A stretch of DNA of 64,000 nt from an uncultured bacterium (GTDB lineage Bacteria; Actinomycetota; Coriobacteriia; Coriobacteriales; Coriobacteriaceae), in NCBI GenBank assembly GCA_905215755.1, contig CAJMRE010000001.1, forward strand, positions 62,001 through 126,000, read 5' to 3'. Below are positions 24,960-34,731 of the stretch, one piece after another (within the stretch, counting starts at the first letter, position 1; the number at the start of each line of letters is the position of its first letter). Below the pieces are notes generated by a model. That model was not told the DNA's origin. It searched no databases and saw only the letters and a program-made list of their open reading frames with translations. The translations under genes and the position numbers were made by a program.

Positions 24960-26201
24960 ATGACGAAAGGTCTGCACGTGCCTTCCGAGATCGGCAAGCT
25001 CAGGAAGGTCTGCCTGCACCGTCCCGGCGACGAGCTCCTCAACCTGCCGCCCGACGAGCTCGAGCGACTCCTGTTCGACGACGTCCCGTTCCTGGAGGTC
25101 GCGCAGCAGGAGCACGACACCTTCGCCCAGATCCTGAGGGACCAGGGCGTGGAGGTCCTCTACCTCGAGAACCTCGTCGCCGAGGTGTTCGACCAGGTCC
25201 CCGGCGCCCGCGCCGAGTTCACCGACCAGTACATCGCCGAGGCCGGCATCCGCGGCCAGCACATGCCGCAGATCGTCCGCGAGAAGCTGGACTCCATCGA
25301 GGACAACCTCGAGTTCGTCAAGAAGACCATGGCCGGCATGACCAAGTCCGAGATCGACATGCCCCTCACGGCGTCCACGACCCTCGACTCCCTGGTCAAC
25401 TCCGAGTCCGAGTCCGACCTGATCATCGACCCGATGCCCAACCTCTACTTCACCCGCGACCCGTTCGCGGTCGTCGGCGAGGGCGTCAACCTCAACCGCA
25501 TGTACTCGGTCACCCGCAACCGCGAGACCCTGTACGGCAAGTACGTCTTCAAGTACCACCCCGACTACAAGGACGTCTCGCTGTACTTCCGCCGCGACTG
25601 CCAGTTCCACACCGAGGGCGGCGACGTGCTGAACATCAACGAGAAGACCCTCGCCGTCGGCATCTCCCAGCGCACCCAGGCCGCCGCGATCGACGTCATG
25701 GCCCAGAACATCTTCTGGAACTCCGACTCCAAGGTCGAGCGCATCCTGGCCTTCGACATCCCGGTCTCGCGCGCCTTCATGCACCTCGACACGGTCTTCA
25801 CCCAGATCGACGTCGATAAGTTCACGATCCACCCCGCCATCATGGGCACCCTGCGCGTCTACGAGCTGACCGCCGGCAAGAACCCGGGCGACGTGAACAT
25901 CCGCCTGATCGAGGACACCCTCGAGCACGTCCTGGAGGACGCCACCGGCGTCGACCAGGTCAAGCTGATCCCCTGCGGCGGCGGCGACCCGATCGCGGCC
26001 TCCCGCGAGCAGTGGAACGACGGCTCCAACACCCTGTGCGTCGAGCCCGGCAAGATCTGCGTCTACGCCCGCAACACCGTCACCAACGACGTGCTGTACA
26101 AGGAGGGCCTGGACCTTCTCGTCGTGCCCTCCGCCGAGCTCTCCCGCGGCCGCGGCGGCCCGCGCTGCATGAGCATGCCCTTCTGGCGCGAGGACCTCTA
26201 A
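24960..26201 (+). CDS. arcA: Arginine deiminase (copy 2)
   Basis: This 413-residue protein has the same sequence as copy 1, with catalytic Cys403 in GGPRCMSMPF. Visual comparison found no nucleotide difference between the two coding regions. Identity begins in the leader at GAAAGAAAGGTAGGAGGCC and stops just after the TAA. This copy is followed by arcB after a short gap with two hairpins, so it is the one in the classical arcA-arcB order. Confidence 0.97.
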   Translation: MTKGLHVPSEIGKLRKVCLHRPGDELLNLPPDELERLLFDDVPFLEVAQQEHDTFAQILRDQGVEVLYLENLVAEVFDQVPGARAEFTDQYIAEAGIRGQHMPQIVREKLDSIEDNLEFVKKTMAGMTKSEIDMPLTASTTLDSLVNSESESDLIIDPMPNLYFTRDPFAVVGEGVNLNRMYSVTRNRETLYGKYVFKYHPDYKDVSLYFRRDCQFHTEGGDVLNINEKTLAVGISQRTQAAAIDVMAQNIFWNSDSKVERILAFDIPVSRAFMHLDTVFTQIDVDKFTIHPAIMGTLRVYELTAGKNPGDVNIRLIEDTLEHVLEDATGVDQVKLIPCGGGDPIAASREQWNDGSNTLCVEPGKICVYARNTVTNDVLYKEGLDLLVVPSAELSRGRGGPRCMSMPFWREDL

Positions 26202-26213
26202 GTCTTTAACGTT

Positions 26214-26261
26214 CCGGTGCGGTCCCCCTACAACCGCACCGGTTTCGCCCGTCAAACGGGC
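26214..26261 (+). promoter_or_regulatory. Two intercistronic hairpins between arcA and arcB
   Basis: CCGGTGCGGT (26214-26223) pairs with ACCGCACCGG (26233-26242), followed by TTTC, and GCCCGT (26247-26252) pairs with ACGGGC (26256-26261). They may cause partial termination or RNA processing to set the arcA:arcB ratio. Confidence 0.5.
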
Positions 26262-26306
26262 AACACTAATATTTACGTAATTCATTTCTTCGAAAGGAAT
26301 CGAACC

Positions 26307-27302
26307 ATGGGTGTTAACCTCTCCGGCCGTAGCTTCCTCAAGCTTCTCGACCTCACCACCGAGGAGATCGAGTACCTGCTCAAGCTCTCCAAGAACTTCA
26401 AGGATATGAAGCGCGCTGGCGTTCCGCACCGCTATCTCGAGGGCAAGAACATCGTTCTGCTCTTCCAGAAGACCTCCACTCGTACCCGCTGCGCCTTCGA
26501 GGTCGGCGGCATGGACCTGGGCATGGGCGTGACCTATCTCGATCCCGGTTCGTCGCAGATGGGCAAGAAGGAGTCCATCGAGGACACCGCCCGCGTTCTT
26601 GGCCGCATGTATGACGGCATCGAGTTCCGTGGCTTTGCCCAGGACGACGTCGAGGAGCTCGCTGCTAAGTCCGGCGTGCCCGTGTGGAACGGCCTGACCA
26701 CCGAGTGGCACCCCACCCAGATGCTCGCCGACATCCTGACCGTCCAGGAGAACTTCAACTACGACATCAAGGGCAAGACCCTCGTCTTCATGGGCGACTG
26801 TAAGAACAACGTTGCTCGCTCCCTCATGGTCGTCTGTTCCAAGCTCGGCATGAACTTCGTGGCCTGCGGCCCCGAGGAGTGCATGCCCGCTGACGACGTC
26901 ATCGAGGCCTGCAAGCCCATCGCCGAGGCCAACGGCTGCACCATCAAGCTGACCACCGACGTCAAGGACGGCGTCACCGGTGCCGACGTTATCTACACCG
27001 ACGTGTGGGTCTCCATGGGCGAGCCCGACGAGGTCTGGGCCGAGCGCATCGCTCAGCTCACCCCGTATCGCGTTACCTCCGAGGTCATGGCTATGGCCAA
27101 CCCGGGTGCCATCTTCCTGCACTGCCTGCCCAGCTTCCACGACACCAACACCACGATTGGCGCCGAGAAGTGCGAGCAGTTCGGCATCACCGAGCAGGAG
27201 GTCACCGATGAGGTCTTCGAGAGCCCCGCTTCCAAGGTCTTCGACGAGGCCGAGAACCGCATGCACACCATCAAGGCTGTCATGTACGCCACGCTCAAGT
27301 AA
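26307..27302 (+). CDS. arcB: Ornithine carbamoyltransferase, catabolic
   Basis: ArcB splits citrulline with phosphate into ornithine and carbamoyl phosphate in the arginine deiminase pathway. The 331-residue protein carries the carbamoyl-phosphate motif STRTR at residues 57-61, HPTQ at 135-138 and the HCLPSFHD ornithine-side motif near residue 272. The ATG at 26307 behind GAAAGGAATCGAACC is chosen; the open frame extends upstream through the hairpins. A catabolic role is inferred from its place between arcA and the carrier gene. No carbamate kinase gene is present in this window. Confidence 0.95.
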   Translation: MGVNLSGRSFLKLLDLTTEEIEYLLKLSKNFKDMKRAGVPHRYLEGKNIVLLFQKTSTRTRCAFEVGGMDLGMGVTYLDPGSSQMGKKESIEDTARVLGRMYDGIEFRGFAQDDVEELAAKSGVPVWNGLTTEWHPTQMLADILTVQENFNYDIKGKTLVFMGDCKNNVARSLMVVCSKLGMNFVACGPEECMPADDVIEACKPIAEANGCTIKLTTDVKDGVTGADVIYTDVWVSMGEPDEVWAERIAQLTPYRVTSEVMAMANPGAIFLHCLPSFHDTNTTIGAEKCEQFGITEQEVTDEVFESPASKVFDEAENRMHTIKAVMYATLK

Positions 27303-27318
27303 GAGCATCTAGCATCTC

Positions 27319-27355
27319 GCTCGGGGTGTCTTGCTACACACCCCGAGCGGCTTTG
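27319..27355 (+). terminator. Terminator-like hairpin after arcB
   Basis: CGCTCGGGGTGT and ACACCCCGAGCG form a perfect 12-bp stem with an eight-base loop, followed by GCTTTGTC. Some transcription may pass through to the carrier gene. Confidence 0.65.
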
Positions 27356-27449
27356 TCTGGTAAATATCTCGCGTCGGGCGGTGGGCACGGCACGGAAGAT
27401 CCGCTTCGCGCGAGAAAGTTAAATGATTTATGAAGGGGGGATGAGAACT

Positions 27450-28928
27450 ATGACTGAGACCGCTAAGAAAAAGCGCGGTATGCCTTCATCGTTCACCATT
27501 CTTCTTGCTCTGCTGGCAATTGTCGCAGTGATTACCGTTATCGTCTCCGGCACGTCCGGCGGCGCGGTTACTGCCGCCCGTCTGAGCGATTTCTGCACCG
27601 CCCCGATTAAGGGCTTCGCTGACGCTCTGCCCGTCTGCCTCTTCGTTATGATCCTGGGCGGCTTCCTCGGTATGATGACCGAGACCGGCGCCCTGGACAA
27701 CGGCATCGCCGTTCTGGTGCAGAAGCTTAAGGGCAACGAGATTATGCTCATTCCCGTGCTGATGCTCATCTTCTCCCTCGGTGGTACCACCTATGGTATG
27801 TGCGAGGAGACCGTTCCCTTCTACGCCCTGCTCGCCGCTACCATGATGGCTGCTGGCTTCGACCCCATGGTCGGCGCTGCTACCGTCCTGCTCGGCGCTG
27901 GCTGCGGCTGCCTGGGCTCCACGGTTAACCCGTTCGCCGTCGGCGCTGCCGTCGACGCTCTGACCGGCGTTGGCATTGAGGTCAACCAGTCCATCATCAT
28001 CGGCCTCGGTGCCGTCCTGTGGATTGTTACCACTGCCATGTCCATCTTCTTCGTCATGAGTTATGCCAAGAAGGTCAAGGCTGACAAGGGTTCCACCATT
28101 CTTTCGATGCAGGAGCTCAAGGACGCCGAAGAGGCTCACGGCAAGGCTGCTTCCGAGGTCCACAAGGAGGTCAAGCTCACCGGTCGTCAGAAGGGTGTTC
28201 TGATCGCCTTCGCCTTCACCTTCGTCGTCATGATCGTCGGCTTCATCCCGCTGGCCGACCTCAACGAGGGCGTCGCCAACTTCTTTGACGCTGGCGCTGT
28301 CTACGATGCCGACGGTAACGCCATCGTTCAGGGCTGGTCTGCCCTGATCACCGGCCTGCCCATTGGCCAGTGGTACTTCGACGAGGCTTCCACCTGGTTC
28401 TTCCTCATGGCTGTCCTGATCGGTATCATCGGTGGCCTGTCCGAGAAGCAGATTGTGAACACCTTCATTACCGGCGCTGCCGACATGATGTCCGTTGTCC
28501 TCGTCATCGCTCTCGCCCGCGGTATCTCCGTCCTCATGGCTAACACCGGCCTCGACGTCTACGTCCTCGACGCCGCCGCCAATGCCCTGGCTGGCCTGTC
28601 CGGCGTGATCTTCGCTCCCATGAGCTTCCTGGTCTACTTCGGCCTGTCCTTCCTGATCCCCTCGACCTCCGGTATGGCCACCGTCTCCATGCCCATCATG
28701 GGACCGCTGGCTGTTAAGCTCGGCTTCTCGCCCGAGGTCATGGTCATGATCTTCTCCGCCGCCATCGGTGTCGTGAACCTGTTCACCCCGACCTCCGGCG
28801 CCATCATGGGCGGTCTCGCCCTGGCCAAGATCGAGTGGACGACCTGGCTCAAGTTTGCCCTTAAGCTCATTGTCGCTCTCTCCGTCGTCTGCGCCGTCAT
28901 CCTGACCGTTGCCTGCGTGCTGATCTAA
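27450..28928 (+). CDS. YfcC/DcuC-family carrier, probable arginine-ornithine exchanger
   Basis: The 492-residue integral membrane protein has about eleven to twelve hydrophobic segments. It carries YfcC-family landmarks such as GGTTYGMCEETVPFY (about residue 118), GCGCLGSTVNPFAVG and STSGMATVSMPIMGPL. YfcC members often sit in arginine deiminase loci and act as basic amino-acid exchangers in place of ArcD, which is the basis of this call. The ATG at 27450 follows GAAGGGGGG; upstream ATG codons at 27423 and 27441 are less well placed. It is downstream of arcB. Confidence 0.82.
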   Translation: MTETAKKKRGMPSSFTILLALLAIVAVITVIVSGTSGGAVTAARLSDFCTAPIKGFADALPVCLFVMILGGFLGMMTETGALDNGIAVLVQKLKGNEIMLIPVLMLIFSLGGTTYGMCEETVPFYALLAATMMAAGFDPMVGAATVLLGAGCGCLGSTVNPFAVGAAVDALTGVGIEVNQSIIIGLGAVLWIVTTAMSIFFVMSYAKKVKADKGSTILSMQELKDAEEAHGKAASEVHKEVKLTGRQKGVLIAFAFTFVVMIVGFIPLADLNEGVANFFDAGAVYDADGNAIVQGWSALITGLPIGQWYFDEASTWFFLMAVLIGIIGGLSEKQIVNTFITGAADMMSVVLVIALARGISVLMANTGLDVYVLDAAANALAGLSGVIFAPMSFLVYFGLSFLIPSTSGMATVSMPIMGPLAVKLGFSPEVMVMIFSAAIGVVNLFTPTSGAIMGGLALAKIEWTTWLKFALKLIVALSVVCAVILTVACVLI

Positions 28929-29364
28929 GTACCCAACGGGTACCCCACGGAAACCTTGACGATCCTGTAAAGGATCACCTGGTCATCGTCTGTCCGGTGG
29001 GGTCAACCCACCGGTAGACTCCTACCTTTAGCCCCCTTCCGTTCCGTGCGCGGGAGGGGGCGCTCTTGTGTTCCGGCGTTTTACCAAACGCCGGAACCGC
29101 TCGACGCTGCAAGCCCGCCAGAGCGGCAATCTGACGTTCAATCGTCGGGCATGGCCAAAAGGCCTATGCCCTCCTCTTTCACGTCACCTTGCTCGCTCTG
29201 GCGGGCTTTCGCTGGCTTATGCTCAACCTGCGGCGCTGCCATCGTTGGTGCTGAGCGACTTGTTCCCCGCCTCAAATTAGCCATCCTGGGTCCCCGGTGG
29301 TTGCGGTGGGCGTGTTTGGTTGGTGCCTGTTGATGGTTTGGGTATCGGGGAGGGCGGGCTCCGT
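28929..29364. other. Hairpin-rich non-coding region after the carrier gene
   Basis: No gene is supported in 436 bases. In order it holds GATCC/GGATC, CCGGTGGG/CCCACCGG (about 29012-29032), GCCCCCT/AGGGGGC (about 29032-29062), a perfect 12-bp stem GTTCCGGCGTTT/AAACGCCGGAAC (29070-29097) and an inverted pair at 29111-29208. At least the second and third could end transcription of the carrier gene. Confidence 0.6.
29111..29208. repeat. Inverted repeat with inner hairpin
   Basis: AAGCCCGCCAGAGCG (29111-29125) is the exact reverse complement of 29194-29208, extended by GCAA/TTGC after one bulged base. The enclosed segment contains GGCAT and ATGCC around GGCC-AAAA-GGCC. Confidence 0.7.
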
Positions 29365-29370
29365 TATAAT
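29365..29370 (+). promoter_or_regulatory. Candidate -10 box for the DUF1846 gene
   Basis: TATAAT occurs 39 bases before the ATG in CCGTTATAATCGCC. No -35 hexamer at the usual distance is convincing. Confidence 0.4.
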
Positions 29371-29409
29371 CGCCTAGAACATTAAATGGAAACGGGACGG
29401 GAGCCATAC

Positions 29410-30891
29410 ATGCGCCAGGGTTTCGACAACGCGAAATATATCGAGCTGCAGGCCGCTCATATTAAGGAGCGCATCTCGCAGTTTGGCGGCAAACTCTATT
29501 TGGAGTTTGGCGGCAAGCTGTTTGACGACTATCACGCGAGTCGCGTGCTGCCGGGTTTTGAACCGGACAGCAAGTTCCGCATGCTCAAGAGCATTGCCGA
29601 TGACGTTGAGGTTATCATCGCGATCAACGCGAACCACATCGAAAAAAACAAGGCTCGTGGTGACCTCGGTATTACCTATGACGAGGATGTGCTGCGCCTG
29701 GTTGACCTGTTCCGCGGCAACGGCTTTGCCGTCGCGGCTGTGGTCATCACCCAGTACGCCGGCCAGCCTGCTGCCGATGTGTTCCGCAACCGCCTGAACG
29801 CGCTCGGTATTCCCGCCAAGCTGCACTATCCCATCGAGGGGTATCCGCACGATGTCGATCTGATCGTGTCCGACGATGGCTACGGCAAGAACGAGTTTGT
29901 CGAGACCACCCGACCGCTCGTCGTGGTCACTGCCCCCGGTCCTGGCTCGGGCAAGCTTGCCACCTGCCTGTCTCAGCTCTATCACGAGCACAAGCATGGC
30001 ACGGCCGCCGGCTATGCCAAGTTTGAGACCTTCCCGGTCTGGAATCTTCCTCTGACGCATCCGGTCAATATTGCCTACGAGGCCGCCACGGCTGACCTCG
30101 ACGACGCCAATATCATCGATTCGTTCCACCTTGAGGCCTACAACAAGACCACAGTCAACTACAACCGCGACGTCGAGGCCTTCCCGGTGGTCCGTGCTCT
30201 GATGGAAAAGATCCTGGGCAAGAGCCCCTACCAGAGTCCTACGGACATGGGCGTCAATATGGTCGGCTTTGCCATCACCGATGACGATGCCTGCCGCGAC
30301 GCTTCCAAGATGGAGATCGTCCGCCGCTACTTTACCGCGGTCGAAAATGTGCGCCGTACCGGCGTGGGCGATGAGCAAGTCGACCGTCTCAAGATTATTA
30401 TGAAGAAAGCCGGCATCGATAAGAACTACTCACCGGCGCGCTCGGCGGCCCTCACCAGGGAGCAGCTGACGGGTGGTCCCGTGGGGGCCATGGTCATGCC
30501 CGATGGCTCCGTGGTGACCGGTAAGACCTCCACGCGCCTGGGCGCCGCAAGTTCGCTCATTATGAACGCCCTCAAGCACGTCTCGGGCGTCGACCTTGAG
30601 CTCGAGGTTATCAGCGATGAGGCGATCGAGCCCATCAGCAAGCTCAAGACGCATTTCCTGGGCAGCAAAAACCCGCGCCTCCACACCGACGAGACGCTTA
30701 TGGCGCTGTCGATCACCTCGGCCACGAGTGAGACGGCCGCTCGCGTCCTTTCGGGCCTGGAGCAGCTGCGCGGTTGCGATGCCTTTTTTAGCGTGATTAT
30801 CTCGCCGACGGACGAGACGGTACTGCGCAAACTGGGTATCAACGTGTGCTGCGAGCCCAAGTTTGAGCGCCGCGGTTTCTTCCATCGCTAA
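29410..30891 (+). CDS. DUF1846 family protein
   Basis: The 493-residue protein matches the pattern of DUF1846: GFDNAKYIELQAAHI near the start, LYLEFGGKLFDDYHASRVLPGF, then a Rossmann-like segment with VTAPGPGSGKLATCLSQLYHE around residues 175-195, resembling a nucleotide-binding loop. The family is widespread in anaerobes and its function is not established. The ATG at 29410 is chosen because the conserved region begins there. It appears monocistronic, with a terminator 34 bases after the stop. Confidence 0.8.
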   Translation: MRQGFDNAKYIELQAAHIKERISQFGGKLYLEFGGKLFDDYHASRVLPGFEPDSKFRMLKSIADDVEVIIAINANHIEKNKARGDLGITYDEDVLRLVDLFRGNGFAVAAVVITQYAGQPAADVFRNRLNALGIPAKLHYPIEGYPHDVDLIVSDDGYGKNEFVETTRPLVVVTAPGPGSGKLATCLSQLYHEHKHGTAAGYAKFETFPVWNLPLTHPVNIAYEAATADLDDANIIDSFHLEAYNKTTVNYNRDVEAFPVVRALMEKILGKSPYQSPTDMGVNMVGFAITDDDACRDASKMEIVRRYFTAVENVRRTGVGDEQVDRLKIIMKKAGIDKNYSPARSAALTREQLTGGPVGAMVMPDGSVVTGKTSTRLGAASSLIMNALKHVSGVDLELEVISDEAIEPISKLKTHFLGSKNPRLHTDETLMALSITSATSETAARVLSGLEQLRGCDAFFSVIISPTDETVLRKLGINVCCEPKFERRGFFHR

Positions 30892-30925
30892 GTTTGAAGC
30901 ACCGCGGTAATTGCATTGCATTTTG

Positions 30926-30958
30926 GCCGTATCGGGTTAGCGCCCGGTACGGCTTTTT
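30926..30958 (+). terminator. Rho-independent terminator after the DUF1846 gene
   Basis: GCCGTA/TACGGC and inner CGGG/CCCG stems surround TTAGCG and are followed by TTTTTGA. Confidence 0.85.
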
Positions 30959-31147
30959 GATCAATAAAGCGCCTATTTCGGCGAAAAATAGCTGTTTACC
31001 TGCCTAGAAACAATTTGAGCGGTATACAATAACCATAACTGTTTCATCCTTAGCGGGATGCCGCATGATGGATATTACCTGCCATCGTGAGGTGTGTCGG
31101 TCGCGCACGGCGCGTTAGATGCTCGTGCTCGGTTTGAGGAGGCTGCT

Positions 31148-31486
31148 ATGGCGGGCAAGGGTCGTGCGAGCGTCAACGATATGAAGCGTGTCGAGGTGCT
31201 GGTGTTGATGGAGATCGACCGGCAAACCGAAGACAATGGCGGGCCGTATGGTTTCTCGCGCAAAACGCTTGCCGAGCGCGTGGGGGTTTCGCCGTATCGT
31301 GCCCGCGCCGCAATCGATCGCTTGGATTCCGAAGGCATGATTGATGTCGTCTCGCGTTATAGCGACGACGGCGGTCAGCTTGCAAATGGCATTTGCCTCA
31401 CCGAACATGGCAAGTGGTATCTTGAGGGCGTCCGTACCGGCATGCTCGTTCAAGAAATGCTCGAGGACGAGGTTGCTGATCGATAG
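31148..31486 (+). CDS. Small winged-helix DNA-binding protein
   Basis: The 112-residue protein contains a clear helix-turn-helix (FSRKTLAERVGVSPYRARAAIDRLDSEG, about residues 35-62) followed by a wing-like strand (MIDVVSRYSDDGG) and a short C-terminal helix. The layout resembles single-domain winged-helix repressors of the MarR/PadR or LexA-head type, but no family is certain. GAGGAGGCTGCT precedes the ATG, which is why an upstream open extension is not used. It stands alone between the DUF1846 gene and pyrG with its own terminator. Confidence 0.65.
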   Translation: MAGKGRASVNDMKRVEVLVLMEIDRQTEDNGGPYGFSRKTLAERVGVSPYRARAAIDRLDSEGMIDVVSRYSDDGGQLANGICLTEHGKWYLEGVRTGMLVQEMLEDEVADR

Positions 31487-31510
31487 CAGCATGTAACCCT
31501 TGCCATAGCG

Positions 31511-31541
31511 ACGCCGCCTGGGAAACCGGGCGGCGTTTTGT
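31511..31541 (+). terminator. Terminator after the winged-helix gene
   Basis: ACGCCGC pairs with GCGGCGT, with an inner CTGG/CCGG stem around GAAA, followed by TTTTGTTT. Confidence 0.8.
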
Positions 31542-31577
31542 TTCAAGATTGAGAAATGCAATCGCACGCGAGAAAAA

Positions 31578-31609
31578 TTGCGAACGGTCCGCGGCGCGAG
31601 TATTACAAT
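31578..31609 (+). promoter_or_regulatory. Candidate pyrG promoter
   Basis: TTGCGA (31578-31583) and TATTAC (31601-31606) are separated by 17 bases. TACAAT at 31604-31609 is an alternative -10 box. It lies about 55 bases before the pyrG ATG. Confidence 0.4.
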
Positions 31610-31658
31610 GAAGACCCGTAAGATGTGGATAAACAACTTCTACGGGAAGCGCAGGTAA

Positions 31659-33326
<1,668 letters not shown>

Positions 33327-33328
33327 GG

Positions 33329-34270
33329 GTGCCGTCGAATAAGGAACATACCGAAGCTACTCCCTCGTCGCTCGCCGTGGCGGCGGGGGAGTATCTCGAT
33401 TACCTCGCGGTCGAGCGGGGTTTGGCGCGCAACACGATTGCGGCCTATCGTCGTGACCTGACGACGTACTGCGCCTATCTGGAGCGGGCGGGTATTGTGT
33501 CTTTTGAAGAGGTGACTCGTCAGGTCGTGGAGGGCTTTGTCGCCGACCGTCGCGATGGGGGCTATTCCGATGCCTCGGTGGAGCGTGCGCTTGCGGTCGT
33601 AAAGGGCCTGCATGCCTTTTTGGTGCGCGATGGGGCTGTGGCCCAAAATCCAACGACGGCGTTGCGCCTGCCTAAAAAGGCTGAGCGTTTGCCGGAGTAT
33701 CTATCGGTGGAGGATGTCTCGGCGCTGCTCGATCAAGACTTCCCCGAGGGCGAGATGGGCTTGCGCGACCATGCCATCTTGGAAGTGCTCTACGGATGCG
33801 GTTTGCGTGTGAGCGAGTTGGTGGGGCTCGATGTGGGCGATATCCATATCGACGATGGTTTTGTGCTCGTTCGCGGTAAGGGCTCAAAGGAACGCCTGTC
33901 CCCGCTGGTGGGAAGCGCGGCGCGAGCTCTGATGCTCTATGTAACTGAGGGGCGTTCTCGCTTGGCGGCCCATGCCCGCGGAACCGAGACCTCGGCGGTC
34001 TTTTTAAATAAGAACGGCCGCCGTCTGTCGCGCCAGGGCATCCATGCCATCTGTGAGCGCTACGGGCGCCAGGTGGGGCTGGTGGGACTCCATCCCCACA
34101 CGCTGCGTCACTCCTTTGCTACCCATATGCTTGCGGGCGGCGCAGACCTCCGTGTGCTACAGGAGATCTTGGGACATGCCGATATATCGACCACGCAGGT
34201 CTACACGCATGTCGATCGTACGCAACTGACCGAGGTCTATCTGGCGGCGCACCCGCTGGCGCATCGTTAA
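33329..34270 (+). CDS. xerD: Tyrosine recombinase XerD
   Basis: XerD with XerC resolves chromosome dimers at dif. Counting from the GTG at 33329, the protein is 313 residues with an N-terminal SAM-like core-binding domain (YLAVERGLARNTIAAYRRDL) and a catalytic domain holding Arg160 (GCGLRVSEL), Lys184 (RGKGSKERL), His257 and Arg260 (HPHTLRHSFA), His283 (LGHADIS) and Tyr292 (VYTHV). No ATG fits the N-terminus. The GTG follows the pyrG stop after two bases, so translational coupling is likely. The xerD rather than xerC identity is by overall resemblance. Confidence 0.9.
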   Translation: MPSNKEHTEATPSSLAVAAGEYLDYLAVERGLARNTIAAYRRDLTTYCAYLERAGIVSFEEVTRQVVEGFVADRRDGGYSDASVERALAVVKGLHAFLVRDGAVAQNPTTALRLPKKAERLPEYLSVEDVSALLDQDFPEGEMGLRDHAILEVLYGCGLRVSELVGLDVGDIHIDDGFVLVRGKGSKERLSPLVGSAARALMLYVTEGRSRLAAHARGTETSAVFLNKNGRRLSRQGIHAICERYGRQVGLVGLHPHTLRHSFATHMLAGGADLRVLQEILGHADISTTQVYTHVDRTQLTEVYLAAHPLAHR

Positions 34271-34303
34271 CTCATCGCTGACCTGCAAATTTATAGGTAT
34301 TTG

Positions 34304-34372
34304 GGGACGGGCCCCAGATTGCCACGGCGTGCTTTTGCGCGCGCATGGGCAATCTGGGGCCCGTCCCATTTT
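34304..34372 (+). repeat. Inverted-repeat element E after xerD (20-bp arms), terminator-like
   Basis: Arms 34304-34323 and 34348-34367 are exact reverse complements around a 24-base loop with GTGCTTTTGCGC. ATTTTT follows the right arm, so it can terminate xerD transcripts. The loop word TGCTTTTGCG is shared with the inverted repeat at 5407-5515, whose arms share only GGGACGGG with this one. Confidence 0.8.
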
Positions 34373-34493
34373 TCGCCACTTGGCATCGCGGTGGTGGGCC
34401 GCACGTGCCTTGGGTGGGGGAGTTTGGGGGCGATGTGAACGGCATATAAAGGGACGCAAAATCGCCTCAAGGTCAACTTGAAGGTTGAGGTTG

Positions 34494-34552
34494 AACGGCG
34501 GGGTGCCACAGGTGGCATCCCGCCGTTGCTGTAAACACAACATATTGTGTTT
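34494..34552 (+). promoter_or_regulatory. Two hairpins upstream of the dcw promoter
   Basis: AACGGCGGG (34494-34502) pairs with CCCGCCGTT, with an inner TGCCA/TGGCA stem, and AAACACAA (34533-34540) pairs with TTGTGTTT (34545-34552). The second is followed by TCGAAC. They lie between xerD and the mraZ promoter and may insulate the cluster from upstream transcription. The remainder of 34373-34600 holds no gene. Confidence 0.55.
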
Positions 34553-34600
34553 TCGAACATATGCTCGGGGGTGTTTTGCAACATATAGGGGGTGGAGTGG

Positions 34601-34663
34601 TGGGGTGGGGTGGGGGAAGGGGTGGGGAAAGATGTTGAAAAATGGGGCGGTTCCCCATATTAT
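34601..34663 (+). promoter_or_regulatory. dcw cluster promoter with TGGGG MraZ-box repeats
   Basis: TTGAAA (34635-34640) and TATTAT (34658-34663) are separated by exactly 17 bases. Just upstream are TGGGG repeats at 34601, 34606, 34611 and 34623, and the spacer itself holds ATGGGG...CCCCAT. MraZ is known in several bacteria to bind repeated TGGG-type boxes before its own gene, so autoregulation is expected. Confidence 0.7.
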
Positions 34664-34731
34664 TGATGACGTCGACAGGCGGGGTGGTTCCCCGCGTACG
34701 TGCCATCTGAGTAACCGAGGGGAGGGCGCAC

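Noticed and set aside
21870..26201. The two arcA copies as a simple assembly duplication
   Set aside because: The promoters have diverged while keeping the same layout, and downstream sequences differ, so two real copies are more likely. Long-read confirmation would still be useful.
24885..27308. A very long open frame on the minus strand across arcA and arcB (about 800 codons), and a similar one at 21726-23204
   Set aside because: It is the antisense shadow of GC-biased coding sequence. It has no ribosome site or known motif, and crosses two well-identified genes and their gap.
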